A DNA stretch of 64,000 nt from Luteipulveratus flavus (GCF_029439465.1 NZ_JAROAV010000027.1:33258-97257), one strand, 5' to 3'. Positions 51,741-60,140 are shown, numbered from the stretch's first letter. Notes: a model not told the origin generated them from the letters alone. Numbers and translations are program-made.

Positions 51741-52331
51741 CTACTTCCAGGACTTGTCGCCGCGGGCGACCTGCGGCTTGGGCATCCGCGACATGCGCAT
51801 CTGGAACGACCGCATGATCGTGTAGGACGCCGAGCCGCGCGGCGGCTCCTCGCCGAACTTCGCCACGATCGCCTTCTTCGTCCGCCGCCACAGCAGGTAG
51901 GCGTCCGCGATCCCGACCAGCACGATGGCCCAGACCGCGAGGATGGCGACCATCTGGATCGCCGGCACAGCGGACCCGGCGAACATCAGCACCAGCACGA
52001 TGAGCATCAGCGGCAGCAGGATCTCGCCGATGTTCCAGCGCGCGTCGACGGTGTTGCGGATGAACCGCTTCACCGGTCCGCGGTCGCGGGCCGGCAGCGC
52101 CGACTCCTCGCCTCGGTTCATCGCGTCCCGGCGCTGCATCCGCTGCGCACGGGCGGAGTCGCGGGAGGCCTGCTTGGCGGCCTTGCGGTCGGTGGGGACC
52201 AGCGGCTTGCGCCGGGCGGCCTCCTGGTCGCGCCGCTTCGGGGTGGGCTTGTTCTTGGCCCCCGGGCGCTCGGTCACGTCGGGCTCGGGGTCGACCGGGG
52301 CCTCGTTCTTGTCCTTCTGGCGGCGAAACAC
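51741..52331 (-). CDS. DUF3043 family membrane protein
   Basis: 196 aa from GTG 52331. The very basic N-terminal half (KDKNEAPVDPEPDVTERPGAKN shortened here to KNKPTPKRR and QEAARRKPLVP) is followed by FIRNTVDARWNIGEILLPLML, which starts the first of two membrane segments (about 101-120 and 123-148), and a basic C-terminus. DUF3043 is an actinobacterial family of unknown role. A TAAGGT hexamer 6 nt upstream supports a leaderless GTG. Confidence 0.88.
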   Translation of the reverse strand: MFRRQKDKNEAPVDPEPDVTERPGAKNKPTPKRRDQEAARRKPLVPTDRKAAKQASRDSARAQRMQRRDAMNRGEESALPARDRGPVKRFIRNTVDARWNIGEILLPLMLIVLVLMFAGSAVPAIQMVAILAVWAIVLVGIADAYLLWRRTKKAIVAKFGEEPPRGSASYTIMRSFQMRMSRMPKPQVARGDKSWK

Positions 52332-52337
52332 GCAGAC

Positions 52338-52403
52338 ACCTTAATCCGCGCGAGCCGTTCCGCCGACATCGGTGACATCCTCCGGCCCGGTCCTGGCTAC
52401 GGT
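52338..52403. promoter_or_regulatory. Divergent leaderless promoters for DUF3043 and dipeptidase genes
   Basis: TAAGGT on the minus strand (52338-52343) is 6 nt before the DUF3043 GTG. TACGGT on the plus strand (52398-52403) is 7 nt before GTG 52411. Confidence 0.5.
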
Positions 52404-52410
52404 GTGCCGG

Positions 52411-53775
52411 GTGAGCCCTGTAGACCTTCCCGCCGACCGACTCGACGCGCTGCGCTCCTCCGTCGCAGACCTGATGCCCGGGATCCGCCGTGACCTCGAG
52501 GACCTGACCCGGATCCCGAGCGTCTCGCTGAACTCTTTCGACCAGAAGCACGTCGACGAGAGCGCCGAGGCCGTCGCGGCGCTGCTGCGCGCCGAGGGGC
52601 TGGAGGTGGAGATCGTCCGCGAGGGCGGTGCTCCCGCGGTGATCGGCCACCGGCCGGCACCCGACGGCGCCCCGACCGTGCTCCTGTACGCGCACCACGA
52701 CGTCCAGCCGCCCGGTGACGACAAGGACTGGGACACCAAGCCCTTCGAGCCGACCGAGCGCGACGGGCGGCTGTACGGCCGCGGTGCCGCCGACGACAAG
52801 GCCGGTGTCATGGCGCACGTCGCCGCCCTGCGCGCGCACGGCCAGGAGCCGCCGGTCGGCGTGACGATCTTCGTCGAGGGCGAGGAGGAGGTCGGCTCCG
52901 ACTCGCTCGCCACGATCCTGGAGCGGCACGGCGAGCGGCTGCGCGCGGACGCGATCGTGCTGGCGGACTCCACCAACTGGGACGTCGGCACGCCCGCCCT
53001 GACCACCACGCTGCGCGGCATGATCCGGGTCGCCGTCACCGTCCGGACCCTGGACCACTCGGTGCACTCCGGCATGTTCGGCGGACCCGTGCCGGACGCG
53101 ATCACCGCGCTCGTCCGGCTCCTGGCGAGCCTGCACGACGACGCCGGCGACGTCGCGGTCGAGGGCCTGGCCGGGGGCGAGGCCGCGGAGCTGGACTACC
53201 CCGAGTCACGGCTGCGGGCCGAGAGCGGCCTGCTCGAAGGGGTGGAGCTGATCGGCTCCGGCTCGATCCTGGCGCGGTTGTGGACCAGGCCGTCGATCAC
53301 CACGATCGGGATCGACGCCCCGGCGGTCGACACCTCGTCCAACACGCTCGTCCCGAGTGCGCGGGCCAAGGTCTCCGTGCGCCTCGCGCCCGACCAGGAC
53401 CCGCGACAGGCGTACGAGGCGGTCCGCACGCACCTGGAGAAGAACACCCCCTGGGGCGCCCGGGTGGAGCTGACCCTCGACGACGAGGGGTCCGGCTTCA
53501 GCGCGGACGCCGACGGGCCGGTGTACGACGAGGCCCGCGCCGCGTTCTCCGACGCCTGGGGCGAGAAGCCGGTCGACATCGGCGTCGGCGGCTCGATCCC
53601 GTTCGTCGCCGCGTTCGCCGAGAAGTTCCCCGACGCGGCGATCCTGGTCACCGGCGTCGAGGACCCCGACACCCGCGCCCACGGCGCCAACGAGAGCCTG
53701 CACCTCGGGGAGTTCGAGAAGGTGTGCGTGGCCGAGGCGGTGCTGCTCGAGCGGCTCGGCCGGATGACCTCCTGA
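52411..53775 (+). CDS. M20 family dipeptidase
   Basis: 454 aa from GTG 52411. M20 metallopeptidase motifs: YAHHDVQPPG (first zinc His and Asp), GRGAADDKAGVMAH (bridging Asp) and VEGEEEVGS (general-base Glu and metal-binding Glu). The lid domain lies about 185-345. LHLGEFEKVCVAEAVLL carries the last His. It most resembles actinobacterial dipeptidases of the M20F type, cytoplasmic. The start choice is based on the TACGGT hexamer; the frame opens at 52372. Confidence 0.92.
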   Translation: MSPVDLPADRLDALRSSVADLMPGIRRDLEDLTRIPSVSLNSFDQKHVDESAEAVAALLRAEGLEVEIVREGGAPAVIGHRPAPDGAPTVLLYAHHDVQPPGDDKDWDTKPFEPTERDGRLYGRGAADDKAGVMAHVAALRAHGQEPPVGVTIFVEGEEEVGSDSLATILERHGERLRADAIVLADSTNWDVGTPALTTTLRGMIRVAVTVRTLDHSVHSGMFGGPVPDAITALVRLLASLHDDAGDVAVEGLAGGEAAELDYPESRLRAESGLLEGVELIGSGSILARLWTRPSITTIGIDAPAVDTSSNTLVPSARAKVSVRLAPDQDPRQAYEAVRTHLEKNTPWGARVELTLDDEGSGFSADADGPVYDEARAAFSDAWGEKPVDIGVGGSIPFVAAFAEKFPDAAILVTGVEDPDTRAHGANESLHLGEFEKVCVAEAVLLERLGRMTS

Positions 53776-53802
53776 GGCTGCCGCCGGACCCCGCCCGCGG
53801 CG

Positions 53803-53808
53803 TACGGT
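53803..53808 (+). promoter_or_regulatory. -10 element for the leaderless GST-family gene
   Basis: TACGGT, 6 nt before ATG 53815. Confidence 0.45.
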
Positions 53809-53814
53809 CGTCCC

Positions 53815-54822
53815 ATGGCGCAAGGCACGTACGTCGAGAAGTCCTACGAGCGCGACACCACCTACATCACCGACCGGATCACGGCCGACGGGTCGGACGG
53901 CTGGCCGGTGGAGCCCGGTCGCTACCGGCTGGTCGTGTCCCGAGCGTGCCCCTGGGCCAACCGCGCGATCATCGTCCGGCGGCTCCTCGGGCTGGAGCCG
54001 GTCCTGTCGATGGGCGTCTGCGGGCCGACCCACGACGCGGACAGCTGGACGTTCGACCTCGACCCCGGCGGCGTCGACCCGGTGCTGGGGATCCCGCGGA
54101 TCAAGGACGCCTACCTCAAGCGCTACCCCGACTACCCGCGCGGGATCACGGTCCCGGCCATCGTGGACGTGCCAAGGGGCGAGGTCGTGACGAACGACTT
54201 CGCCCAGATCACGCTGGACCTGTCGACGGAGTGGACCGCCTTCCACCGGGGTGGCGCGCCGGACCTCTACCCCGAGCCGCTGCGGGCCGAGATGGACGAG
54301 GTGATGCGCCGCGTCTACACCGAGGTCAACAACGGCGTCTACCGGTGCGGGTTCGCCGGCGAGCAGGAGGCGTACGACAAGGCGTACGACCGCCTGTTCA
54401 CCGCGATCGACTGGCTGTCCGACCGGTTGGAGAGCCGGCGCTTCCTGATGGGCGACTCCATCACCGAGGCCGACGTGCGGCTGTTCACCACGCTCGCCCG
54501 CTTCGACCCCGTCTACCACGGCCACTTCAAGTGCAACCGCACCACGCTGACCGAGATGCCGGTGCTGTGGGCGTACGCACGGGACCTGTTCCAGACGCCC
54601 GGGTTCGGCGACACCATCGACTTCGTCGACATCAAGGCGCACTACTACGAGGTGCACCGCGACGTGAACCCCACCGGCGTGGTGCCCAAGGGCCCGGAGC
54701 TGTCGGGGTGGCTCACCGAGCACGGCCGAGAAGCGTTGGGCGGCAAGCCGTTCGGCGAGGGGACGCCACCTGGCCCGGTGGCCGACGGCGAGCAGGTGCC
54801 GGCCGGGCACGGCGCCGTATGA
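53815..54822 (+). CDS. Glutathione S-transferase family protein, ECM4/glutathionyl-hydroquinone reductase type
   Basis: 335 aa. The Xi-class active-site Cys45 is in SRACPWANRAI. TVPAIVD and VTNDFAQITLDL follow in the thioredoxin fold, and the C-terminal helical domain has LMGDSITEADVRLFTTLARFDPVYHGHFKCN. The family reduces thiol-quinone conjugates. Actinobacteria generally make mycothiol rather than glutathione, so the true cosubstrate is probably different. The stop overlaps the methyltransferase start (ATGA). Confidence 0.88.
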   Translation: MAQGTYVEKSYERDTTYITDRITADGSDGWPVEPGRYRLVVSRACPWANRAIIVRRLLGLEPVLSMGVCGPTHDADSWTFDLDPGGVDPVLGIPRIKDAYLKRYPDYPRGITVPAIVDVPRGEVVTNDFAQITLDLSTEWTAFHRGGAPDLYPEPLRAEMDEVMRRVYTEVNNGVYRCGFAGEQEAYDKAYDRLFTAIDWLSDRLESRRFLMGDSITEADVRLFTTLARFDPVYHGHFKCNRTTLTEMPVLWAYARDLFQTPGFGDTIDFVDIKAHYYEVHRDVNPTGVVPKGPELSGWLTEHGREALGGKPFGEGTPPGPVADGEQVPAGHGAV

Positions 54823-55496
54823 GCGCGCCGCGCGACTGGCAGACCCAGGCGGACGAGTGGGCGGCCGAGGCCACCGCGGCGGGGCGTCCGAACAGCTGGT
54901 TCGAGCGTCTGTACCGGGCCGGCCGCGACGGCACGGTCACGATGCCCTGGGACCGTGACTCCGCCCACCCCGTCCTGATGGACTGGCTCGCTGCCTCGGG
55001 TCCCGGCGCCGGCCGGGCTGCGGTCGTGGGCTGCGGTCTCGGCGCCGACGCCGAGCACCTCGCGCAGCGTGGGTTCGACGTCGTCGCCTTCGACCTGTCA
55101 CCGGCTGCGGTCGCCGAGGCCCGGCGACGGCACCCGGGCAGCCCGGTGGAGTACGTCGCCGCCGATCTGCTCGACCCGCCGGACGACTGGCGCGAGGGGT
55201 TCGACCTGGTCGTCGAGATCTACACCGTGCAGGCCGTCCCGGTGTCCATGCGTACGGCCATGACCTCGGCGGTGTCCCGGCTCGTCGCGCCGGGCGGCAC
55301 CCTGCTGGCCGTCCAGGTGGTACGGACACCGCAGGACACGGGCGACGGGCCGCCCTGGCCGATGTCGGAGGAGGAGATGCGTGCCTTCGCCGCGGCGCCC
55401 GGCCTGGTCCTCACCGCACTGGACCAGTGCGAGCGCCCTGACCGGCCGGGCACACCGCTGTGGCGCGCCGAGGTCCGCCGCGCCCCGTCCTCGTAG
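54819..55496 (+). CDS. Class I SAM-dependent methyltransferase, TPMT-like
   Basis: 225 aa from ATG 54819. SAM motif I is AAVVGCGLGADAEHLAQRGFDVVAFDLS, shortened key residues G-C-G-L-G near 71-75, and motif post-I ends in the acidic Asp of FDLS. The preceding NSWFERLYRAGRDGTVTMPWDR resembles thiopurine-type thiol methyltransferases. Coupling to a thiol-conjugate reductase suggests a role in thiol or xenobiotic chemistry; substrate unknown. Confidence 0.88.
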   Translation: MSAPRDWQTQADEWAAEATAAGRPNSWFERLYRAGRDGTVTMPWDRDSAHPVLMDWLAASGPGAGRAAVVGCGLGADAEHLAQRGFDVVAFDLSPAAVAEARRRHPGSPVEYVAADLLDPPDDWREGFDLVVEIYTVQAVPVSMRTAMTSAVSRLVAPGGTLLAVQVVRTPQDTGDGPPWPMSEEEMRAFAAAPGLVLTALDQCERPDRPGTPLWRAEVRRAPSS

Positions 55497-55535
55497 CGGC
55501 GGTCCCGACTGTGCCGGGCCCGTTGGCCACCCGGA

Positions 55536-56738
55536 TCAGCCGTCGTGGCTCAGGCAGGCGCCGGTGGGCACCTCGCGGCGCAGCGTGGGCGCCTGGTCCA
55601 GCAGCCGGTCGGTGGCACGGTCGGTGAGCGCGAAGCCGATCGAGCCGTCGTTGTCGGCGCGCGCGAAGATCGTGCCGGCCACGCCGCCGTCGCGGGTGAG
55701 CAGCGGACCGCCCGAGTTGCCCGGAACGACCGTCGTGCTCAGCGTGTAGATGTCGCGGTTGACCGTCTTGCTGTCGTAGATGTTGCGCCCGCTGCTGACG
55801 GCGTCCGCATGCACCACGGCGGGGGAGAGGTGGTAGTCGCCGCCGTTCGGGAACCCTGCGGCGACGCCGGTCGCGCCCGTCCCGAGCTCGGGCACTCGCG
55901 GCAGGGGCTGCGCCGTCAGGCCCGGCACCGCCAGGATCGCCAGGTCGAGGTCCGGGTCGTACGCGACGACGGTCGCGTCCAGGCGGGACCCGTCACCGCC
56001 GGGACGGACCGTGATGCGCTGACCGCCGGCGACGACGTGGGCGTTGGTGACCACCCGGTCGTCGCTCACGACCCAGCCGCTGCCGAAGGCGATGCCGCCG
56101 CACCGGTCGGAGGTGCTGCGCACCTTGACGACGCTCTCCTGCGCCTGGGCGATCGCGGGGCTGCCGAGGACGCTCGCGTCGGGCGGTGCGGCGGGAGCGG
56201 CCGGCAGGGTGTGGAACACCTTCGGAAACGGCGAGCTCTCGAGCTGGTCGTTCAGCCGTCCCAGCGCAGTGCGCGCCTCGTCGGGCACCGACCGGTCCAG
56301 CAGGTGCCAACCGTGGGAGCGGTCGATCTGGTCGCCGGCCGCTGCGGACAGCAGCGGTCGAGCGGTGGAGATCAGCGCCCACCCGGCGATCAGGGCGGCG
56401 AGCACCATCGCGGTCGCGCCGAGCCCGGCGTCCAGCAGTCGGGCCGGACGCCAGCTCACGGTGCCGACGACCCGCTGGCCGAGGGCACCGAGGGCGCCTG
56501 CGCCGACGGTCGCCAGGATCAGGGCACCGACGGTGACGACCAGCGCAGCGGTCAGGTCGGACGTGGGCCGCTGGTCCAGCAGGTCCAGCAGGGCGGGGAC
56601 CGCCCAGAGGCCGAGCAGCAGGCCCAGCAGCCACCCACCGGCCGACAGAGCGCTCGTCACGAGCCCGCGTCGCCAGCCGGCGACGGCGGCGAGCGTGGCT
56701 GCGAGGAGCAGGACGAGATCGATCACGGCGACAAGCAT
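55536..56738 (-). CDS. marP: MarP-like membrane serine protease
   Basis: 400 aa. The N-terminal CvpA-like region has four membrane segments (about 3-20, 28-50, 62-85, 107-126). The periplasmic chymotrypsin-like protease has H234 in VTNAHVVAGG, the catalytic Asp in DPDLDLAIL (about D265) and S342 in VVPGNSGGPL. Cys213 and Cys395 correspond to the redox disulfide of mycobacterial MarP, which protects against acid and oxidative stress. Length matches MarP. ATG 56738 was chosen as the start of the first membrane segment; no good ribosome-binding site is visible. Confidence 0.93.
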   Translation of the reverse strand: MLVAVIDLVLLLAATLAAVAGWRRGLVTSALSAGGWLLGLLLGLWAVPALLDLLDQRPTSDLTAALVVTVGALILATVGAGALGALGQRVVGTVSWRPARLLDAGLGATAMVLAALIAGWALISTARPLLSAAAGDQIDRSHGWHLLDRSVPDEARTALGRLNDQLESSPFPKVFHTLPAAPAAPPDASVLGSPAIAQAQESVVKVRSTSDRCGGIAFGSGWVVSDDRVVTNAHVVAGGQRITVRPGGDGSRLDATVVAYDPDLDLAILAVPGLTAQPLPRVPELGTGATGVAAGFPNGGDYHLSPAVVHADAVSSGRNIYDSKTVNRDIYTLSTTVVPGNSGGPLLTRDGGVAGTIFARADNDGSIGFALTDRATDRLLDQAPTLRREVPTGACLSHDG

Positions 56739-56831
56739 GCGCACACATGCTGGGAACGAACGCCGGCCGCGCTGGGAGATCTCGGGGACCGGATGCCAGG
56801 CCGGGAGGGACGCGTGCAACGATCCGGCGCC

Positions 56832-57536
56832 ATGGGTGAGATCTGGGACCGCATCACGACGGTGCAGCCGCTGCCGGCCCGCGGGGTGATCGAGCTCATG
56901 GGCGTCATCGCGATCGGCCTCATCCTCTGGCCGCCGGCGTGGCGGGTCACCCGGCAGGTCGTCACGATCGCCCACGAGGGCGCCCACGCGTTCGTCGCCC
57001 TGCTGTGCGGCCGGTCCCTGCACGGCGTACGGCTGCACCGCGACACCTCGGGGCTGACGGTCACCCGGGGTCTCGCGCGCGGACGAGGGCTGGTCGCCAC
57101 GCTCGCCGCCGGCTACATCGGCCCTGCCCTCCTGGGGCTGCTCGGCGCGGTCGTCCTCGGGCGCGGGTACTCGGTGGCGCTGCTGTGGCTGCTGCTGATC
57201 GTGCTCGCGCTGCTGCTCCTGCAGATCCGCAACTGGTTCGGGCTCGGCGTGATGCTCGTCGCCGGTGCGGTGCTCTTCGGCGTGACCTGGTGGATGCCGG
57301 GCCAGGGGCAGACGGCGTTCGCGTACCTGCTCATGTGGTTCCTGCTGCTCGCCTCGCCCTGGGCCGTCGTCGACCTCCAGCGGTCACGGCGGCGCGGCCG
57401 CGGGTACGAGTCGGACGCCGATCAGCTCGGCCGTCTCACCGTGCTGCCCGGGCTGGGGTGGGTGACGGTGTTCTTCGCCGTGACCGTCGGCTGCCTGGTC
57501 GTTGGTGCGCTGATGATGCTGGGGCGTCTGACATGA
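56832..57536 (+). CDS. M50 family metallopeptidase-like membrane protein
   Basis: 234 aa. The zinc-binding HEGAH is at residues 48-52 in the first or second membrane helix (VTIAHEGAHAFVALLCGR). Five to six membrane segments follow, with GYIGPALLGLLGAVVL near 90 carrying the conserved glycines. The M50B group includes site-2-type proteases, but substrates for this small form are unknown. It diverges from marP across 93 nt. The pairing of two membrane proteases may be meaningful. Confidence 0.83.
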   Translation: MGEIWDRITTVQPLPARGVIELMGVIAIGLILWPPAWRVTRQVVTIAHEGAHAFVALLCGRSLHGVRLHRDTSGLTVTRGLARGRGLVATLAAGYIGPALLGLLGAVVLGRGYSVALLWLLLIVLALLLLQIRNWFGLGVMLVAGAVLFGVTWWMPGQGQTAFAYLLMWFLLLASPWAVVDLQRSRRRGRGYESDADQLGRLTVLPGLGWVTVFFAVTVGCLVVGALMMLGRLT

Positions 57537-57552
57537 GGGCGCAGGCCTGCGC

Positions 57553-58677
57553 ATGGTGACGGTGCTGGTGGCGCCGGCCGGCATCGGACACCTGCCTCCG
57601 GTGCGGGTGGCCGAGCTGGTGTCGCAGACGTGGACGGCGCGGTCGCCCGGTGTCCGAGTCGTCGGACGGCCGATGTCCGACGGTGGCAACGGCTTCCTCG
57701 ACGCGCTGCGAGCCGGCGCGGGTGGGGTGCTCACGCCGGTGGTGGTGGACGACCCGTCCGGGCCCTCCCGGCCGGCCACCGTGCTGCTCCAGGACGGCGC
57801 GAACGGGCCGACGGCGTACGTCGAGCCCGCGGCCCTGAACCTCGGGGCCGAGGACAGCACGTACGCGGTCGGTCGCCTGCTGATCGCCGCACGCGAGACC
57901 GGTGCCGAGCGCATCGTCGTGGGCGTCGGCTACATGGGCACCCTGGACGGCGGCGCCGGGATGCTGCGCGCCCTCGCCGGGGACGAACGGTCCGGTGACT
58001 GGTGGCGGGCGCCGGACCGGACGGCCGCCCTGGTCGAGGAGTGGGGCGGGGTACGGATCGTCGGTGCGGTGGAGGACGACGCGCCGCTGCTCGGCATGCA
58101 CGGTCCGACGTACGCGGCGATCGAGCGCAGCGGGCTGGACCGCGCGGAGGCGGACCGGCACGAGCGCCGCATGGGCGAGCTGGTCGACCAGGTGGAGAAG
58201 GCGGTCCCGCCTCGGCGCGACCTGGTGTCCGGTCTGCCCGTGCGTGTCCACCGCCGGGCCGGCGCGGGCGCGGGCGGCGGCCTCGGGTACGCGCTGGCCG
58301 TCCTCGGGGCGCAGCTGCGGTCCGGCGCCGACGTCACCGCGGAGGCCGTCGGCCTGGACCACGCTGTCGCGGACGCAGACCTCGTCGTCACGGGGGAGAC
58401 GACCTACGACTGGCGCAGCCTGGAGCACAGCGTCCTCTCCCGCGTCTCCTCGTCGGCCGAGGTCGCGGCGCGCCCCGTGGTCGTGCTCTGCCGGGAGCAG
58501 CACGTGGGGCGCCGCGAGTCCATGTCGCTGGGCGTCGCGGGCACGTACAGCCTGATCCCCACCGGACGGCTCGCGCGGGACGTGCCCGAGGGCGGGGACC
58601 TGGAGGACGCCCTGCGCGCCTTGGTGCGTCGTGTCGCGGGCACCTGGACGCCCACCGGGTCCGACGACGTACATTGA
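57553..58677 (+). CDS. Glycerate kinase type-1 family protein
   Basis: 374 aa. Glycerate 2-kinase (GlxK) features: SDGGNGFLDALRAG near 42-55 (usually PxADGGEGT), VGVGYMGTLDGGAGMLRAL, AGAGAGGGLGYALAVLGAQL near 240 and VVTGETTYDWRSLEHSV (usual GEGxxDxQS). The substrate-binding motifs deviate from typical glycerate kinases (for example SDGGNG for ADGGEG), so the substrate may be another acid. It follows the M50-like gene by 16 nt. Confidence 0.8.
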   Translation: MVTVLVAPAGIGHLPPVRVAELVSQTWTARSPGVRVVGRPMSDGGNGFLDALRAGAGGVLTPVVVDDPSGPSRPATVLLQDGANGPTAYVEPAALNLGAEDSTYAVGRLLIAARETGAERIVVGVGYMGTLDGGAGMLRALAGDERSGDWWRAPDRTAALVEEWGGVRIVGAVEDDAPLLGMHGPTYAAIERSGLDRAEADRHERRMGELVDQVEKAVPPRRDLVSGLPVRVHRRAGAGAGGGLGYALAVLGAQLRSGADVTAEAVGLDHAVADADLVVTGETTYDWRSLEHSVLSRVSSSAEVAARPVVVLCREQHVGRRESMSLGVAGTYSLIPTGRLARDVPEGGDLEDALRALVRRVAGTWTPTGSDDVH

Positions 58678-58749
58678 GTGCATCGGGAACATGTCCCGGA
58701 CCCGCCGGGTTACCTCCTTGCGACGGGAGACTCCCGGCCACGATGCACT
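58677..58749 (+). ncRNA. Structured leader before the iron-sulfur carrier gene
   Basis: 73 nt closed by a perfect 9-bp stem, AGTGCATCG (58677-58685) with CGATGCACT (58741-58749). Inside are GGGA-ACATG-TCCC (58685-58697), CCCG-CC-GGG near 58701-58709 and CGGGA-GAC-TCCCG (58724-58736). The ribosome-binding site GAAGGG lies just after the closing stem. It is not a tRNA: the last arm has a 3-nt loop and no T-loop sequence. It could be a cis-regulatory RNA or in part a terminator for the preceding gene. Confidence 0.5.
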
Positions 58750-58765
58750 ACGAAGGGCAGGCACG

Positions 58766-59131
58766 ATGAGCGTCGAGACCACGACCGCGCACACCACGGA
58801 GAAGACCCATGGCGTCGAGCTGACCGAGGTCGCCGCCACCAAGGTCAAGAGCCTGCTCGAGCAGGAGGGTCGCGACGACCTCCGCCTGCGTGTCGGTGTG
58901 CAGCCCGGCGGCTGCTCCGGTCTGATCTACCAGCTCTACTTCGACGAGCGCACGCTCGACGGCGACCTGGTGCGTGACTTCGGCGGCGTCGAGGTCGTCG
59001 TCGACCGGATGAGCTCCCCCTACCTCGAGGGTGCGACCATCGACTTCGCGGACACCATCGAGAAGCAGGGCTTCACGATCGACAACCCGAACGCCGGCAG
59101 CAGCTGCGCCTGCGGCGACAGCTTCAGCTGA
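58766..59131 (+). CDS. erpA: Iron-sulfur cluster assembly/insertion protein (IscA/ErpA, HesB family)
   Basis: 121 aa from ATG 58766 with GAAGGG upstream. The three conserved cysteines are C50 (PGGCSGL), C114 and C116 (SCACGDSF). It inserts iron-sulfur clusters into target proteins; radical SAM LipA is a plausible client in this genome. The frame opens at 58631 but that part overlaps glycerate kinase. The order ErpA, adenosine kinase, CtaC is common in actinobacteria. Confidence 0.94.
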   Translation: MSVETTTAHTTEKTHGVELTEVAATKVKSLLEQEGRDDLRLRVGVQPGGCSGLIYQLYFDERTLDGDLVRDFGGVEVVVDRMSSPYLEGATIDFADTIEKQGFTIDNPNAGSSCACGDSFS

Positions 59132-59156
59132 TCCACCTCCGGCACCATCGCCGGGA

Positions 59157-59191
59157 GAAGCCGGCTCACCGATCCTCAGTGGGCCGGCTTC
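59157..59191. terminator. Short hairpin at the convergent ends of erpA and the PadR operon
   Basis: GAAGCCGGC (59157-59165) pairs with GCCGGCTTC (59183-59191), loop 17 nt. It lies 25 nt after the erpA stop and overlaps the last codons of the minus-strand gene. Confidence 0.5.
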
Positions 59192-59696
59192 GTGCTGCTC
59201 GTAGCACCCGCCAGGAGCGGGAGGCCACCAGGAAGACGACCAGCAGCAGCGCGAGGTAGGGCAGTGGCTGACCGCTCAGGCCCACCGCGAGGCCACCGTT
59301 CGCACGATCGACGCTGACCTCACTGAACGGCAGCAGGGTGAGGCCGCCCGACGCGCTCCCGCCTCCGCTCCGGGCGTTCACGCCGTCGATGAACGCCACC
59401 GTGCTGAGGAGACCGACGAGCAGCAGCGCGATCGCCGTCATCCCGGCGGCTGCGGACCCCACCGCCCACGCCGGGCGCCTCCGGTCCCGCAGGGCGGCAG
59501 CCTCGTCGGAGGCCAGCCTGCGTGCGGGGCCGAGACCTCGCAGGGCGGCCGCGGTCCCCTCCCGGGCCGCGGCGTCGTCCAGGTTCGCACGCAGGGCGCG
59601 GGTGAGCTCGCGGCGCTGTCCACGCCGGGTGCCGTACAGGTCCAGCCAGAGCTCGTACGCGAGCAGGTAACGCCGTCGGCGGAGTCGGTCGATCAT
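59166..59696 (-). CDS. PadR-associated membrane protein (DUF1700-like layout)
   Basis: 176 aa from ATG 59696, overlapping the PadR gene stop (ATGA). The N-terminal 75 residues are charged and helical (RRRRYLLAYELWLDLYGTRRGQRRELTRAL and LGPARRLASDEAA), like the N-terminus of proteins encoded next to PadR regulators. Two membrane segments lie at about 81-100 and 142-158. Function unknown. The frame extends upstream but overlaps PadR and the divergent kinase. Confidence 0.75.
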   Translation of the reverse strand: MIDRLRRRRYLLAYELWLDLYGTRRGQRRELTRALRANLDDAAAREGTAAALRGLGPARRLASDEAAALRDRRRPAWAVGSAAAGMTAIALLLVGLLSTVAFIDGVNARSGGGSASGGLTLLPFSEVSVDRANGGLAVGLSGQPLPYLALLLVVFLVASRSWRVLRAARSRPTEDR

Positions 59697-60055
59697 CGGA
59701 GCACCTCGTGGTCGGGATCGGTGGAGCGGAGCGTGGCAGCCACCGCGGCGGTGAGCTGCTCCCAGGCGGTCAGGCGGGCGCGCAGCCCCTCCTGACCGCG
59801 AGGCGTGACGGCGTAGTACTTGCGGGCCGGGCCGCTGGAGGAACGCAGCAGCCGCGAACGCAGGTCCCCTGCCGCCTCCAGGCGGGTCAGCGCGGGGTAG
59901 ACGGTGCCCTCGGACAGGTCCTCGAACCCCGCCTCGCGCAGCCGGACGACCAGCGCGTAGCCGTAGTCCTCCCGTTCGGCGAGGAGCCGGAGCAGGAGCA
60001 GCGACAGGACGCCCTTGAGCATCTGGGGGTCGGCGGGAGGCACAAGCGTCACCAT
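59693..60055 (-). CDS. PadR family transcriptional regulator
   Basis: 120 aa from ATG 60055. Winged HTH of the PadR type: MLKGVLSLLLLRLLAEREDYGYALVVRL and the wing with LSEGTVYPALTRLEAAGDL, then KYYAVTPRGQEGL. It probably represses its own operon with the membrane protein, through an inverted repeat over the promoter. The start has a -10-like TAGTAC 8 nt upstream and no Shine-Dalgarno sequence; the frame opens at 60166 but overlaps the divergent promoter. Confidence 0.9.
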   Translation of the reverse strand: MVTLVPPADPQMLKGVLSLLLLRLLAEREDYGYALVVRLREAGFEDLSEGTVYPALTRLEAAGDLRSRLLRSSSGPARKYYAVTPRGQEGLRARLTAWEQLTAAVAATLRSTDPDHEVLR

Positions 60056-60063
60056 ATGGCCCA

Positions 60064-60084
60064 GTACTAGGTGATGTCGAGTAC
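60064..60084. promoter_or_regulatory. Inverted repeat at the PadR promoter
   Basis: GTACT (60064-60068) and AGTAC (60080-60084) are separated by 11 nt. The left arm overlaps the proposed -10 of the PadR gene. It is a candidate PadR operator. Confidence 0.5.
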
Positions 60085-60127
60085 CAAGTCCGTGCGGCGG
60101 TCCACCGTGTGCGGCGGTGTCGGCCGG

Positions 60128-60133
60128 TAGGGT
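60128..60133 (+). promoter_or_regulatory. -10 element for leaderless adenosine kinase gene
   Basis: TAGGGT, 7 nt before GTG 60141. Confidence 0.5.
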
Positions 60134-60140
60134 CGCCGTC

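Noticed and set aside
58677..58749. tRNA gene
   Set aside because: Length and a 7-9 bp closing stem resemble a tRNA, but the last arm has a 3-nt loop, there is no T-loop motif and no anticodon arm of the right size.
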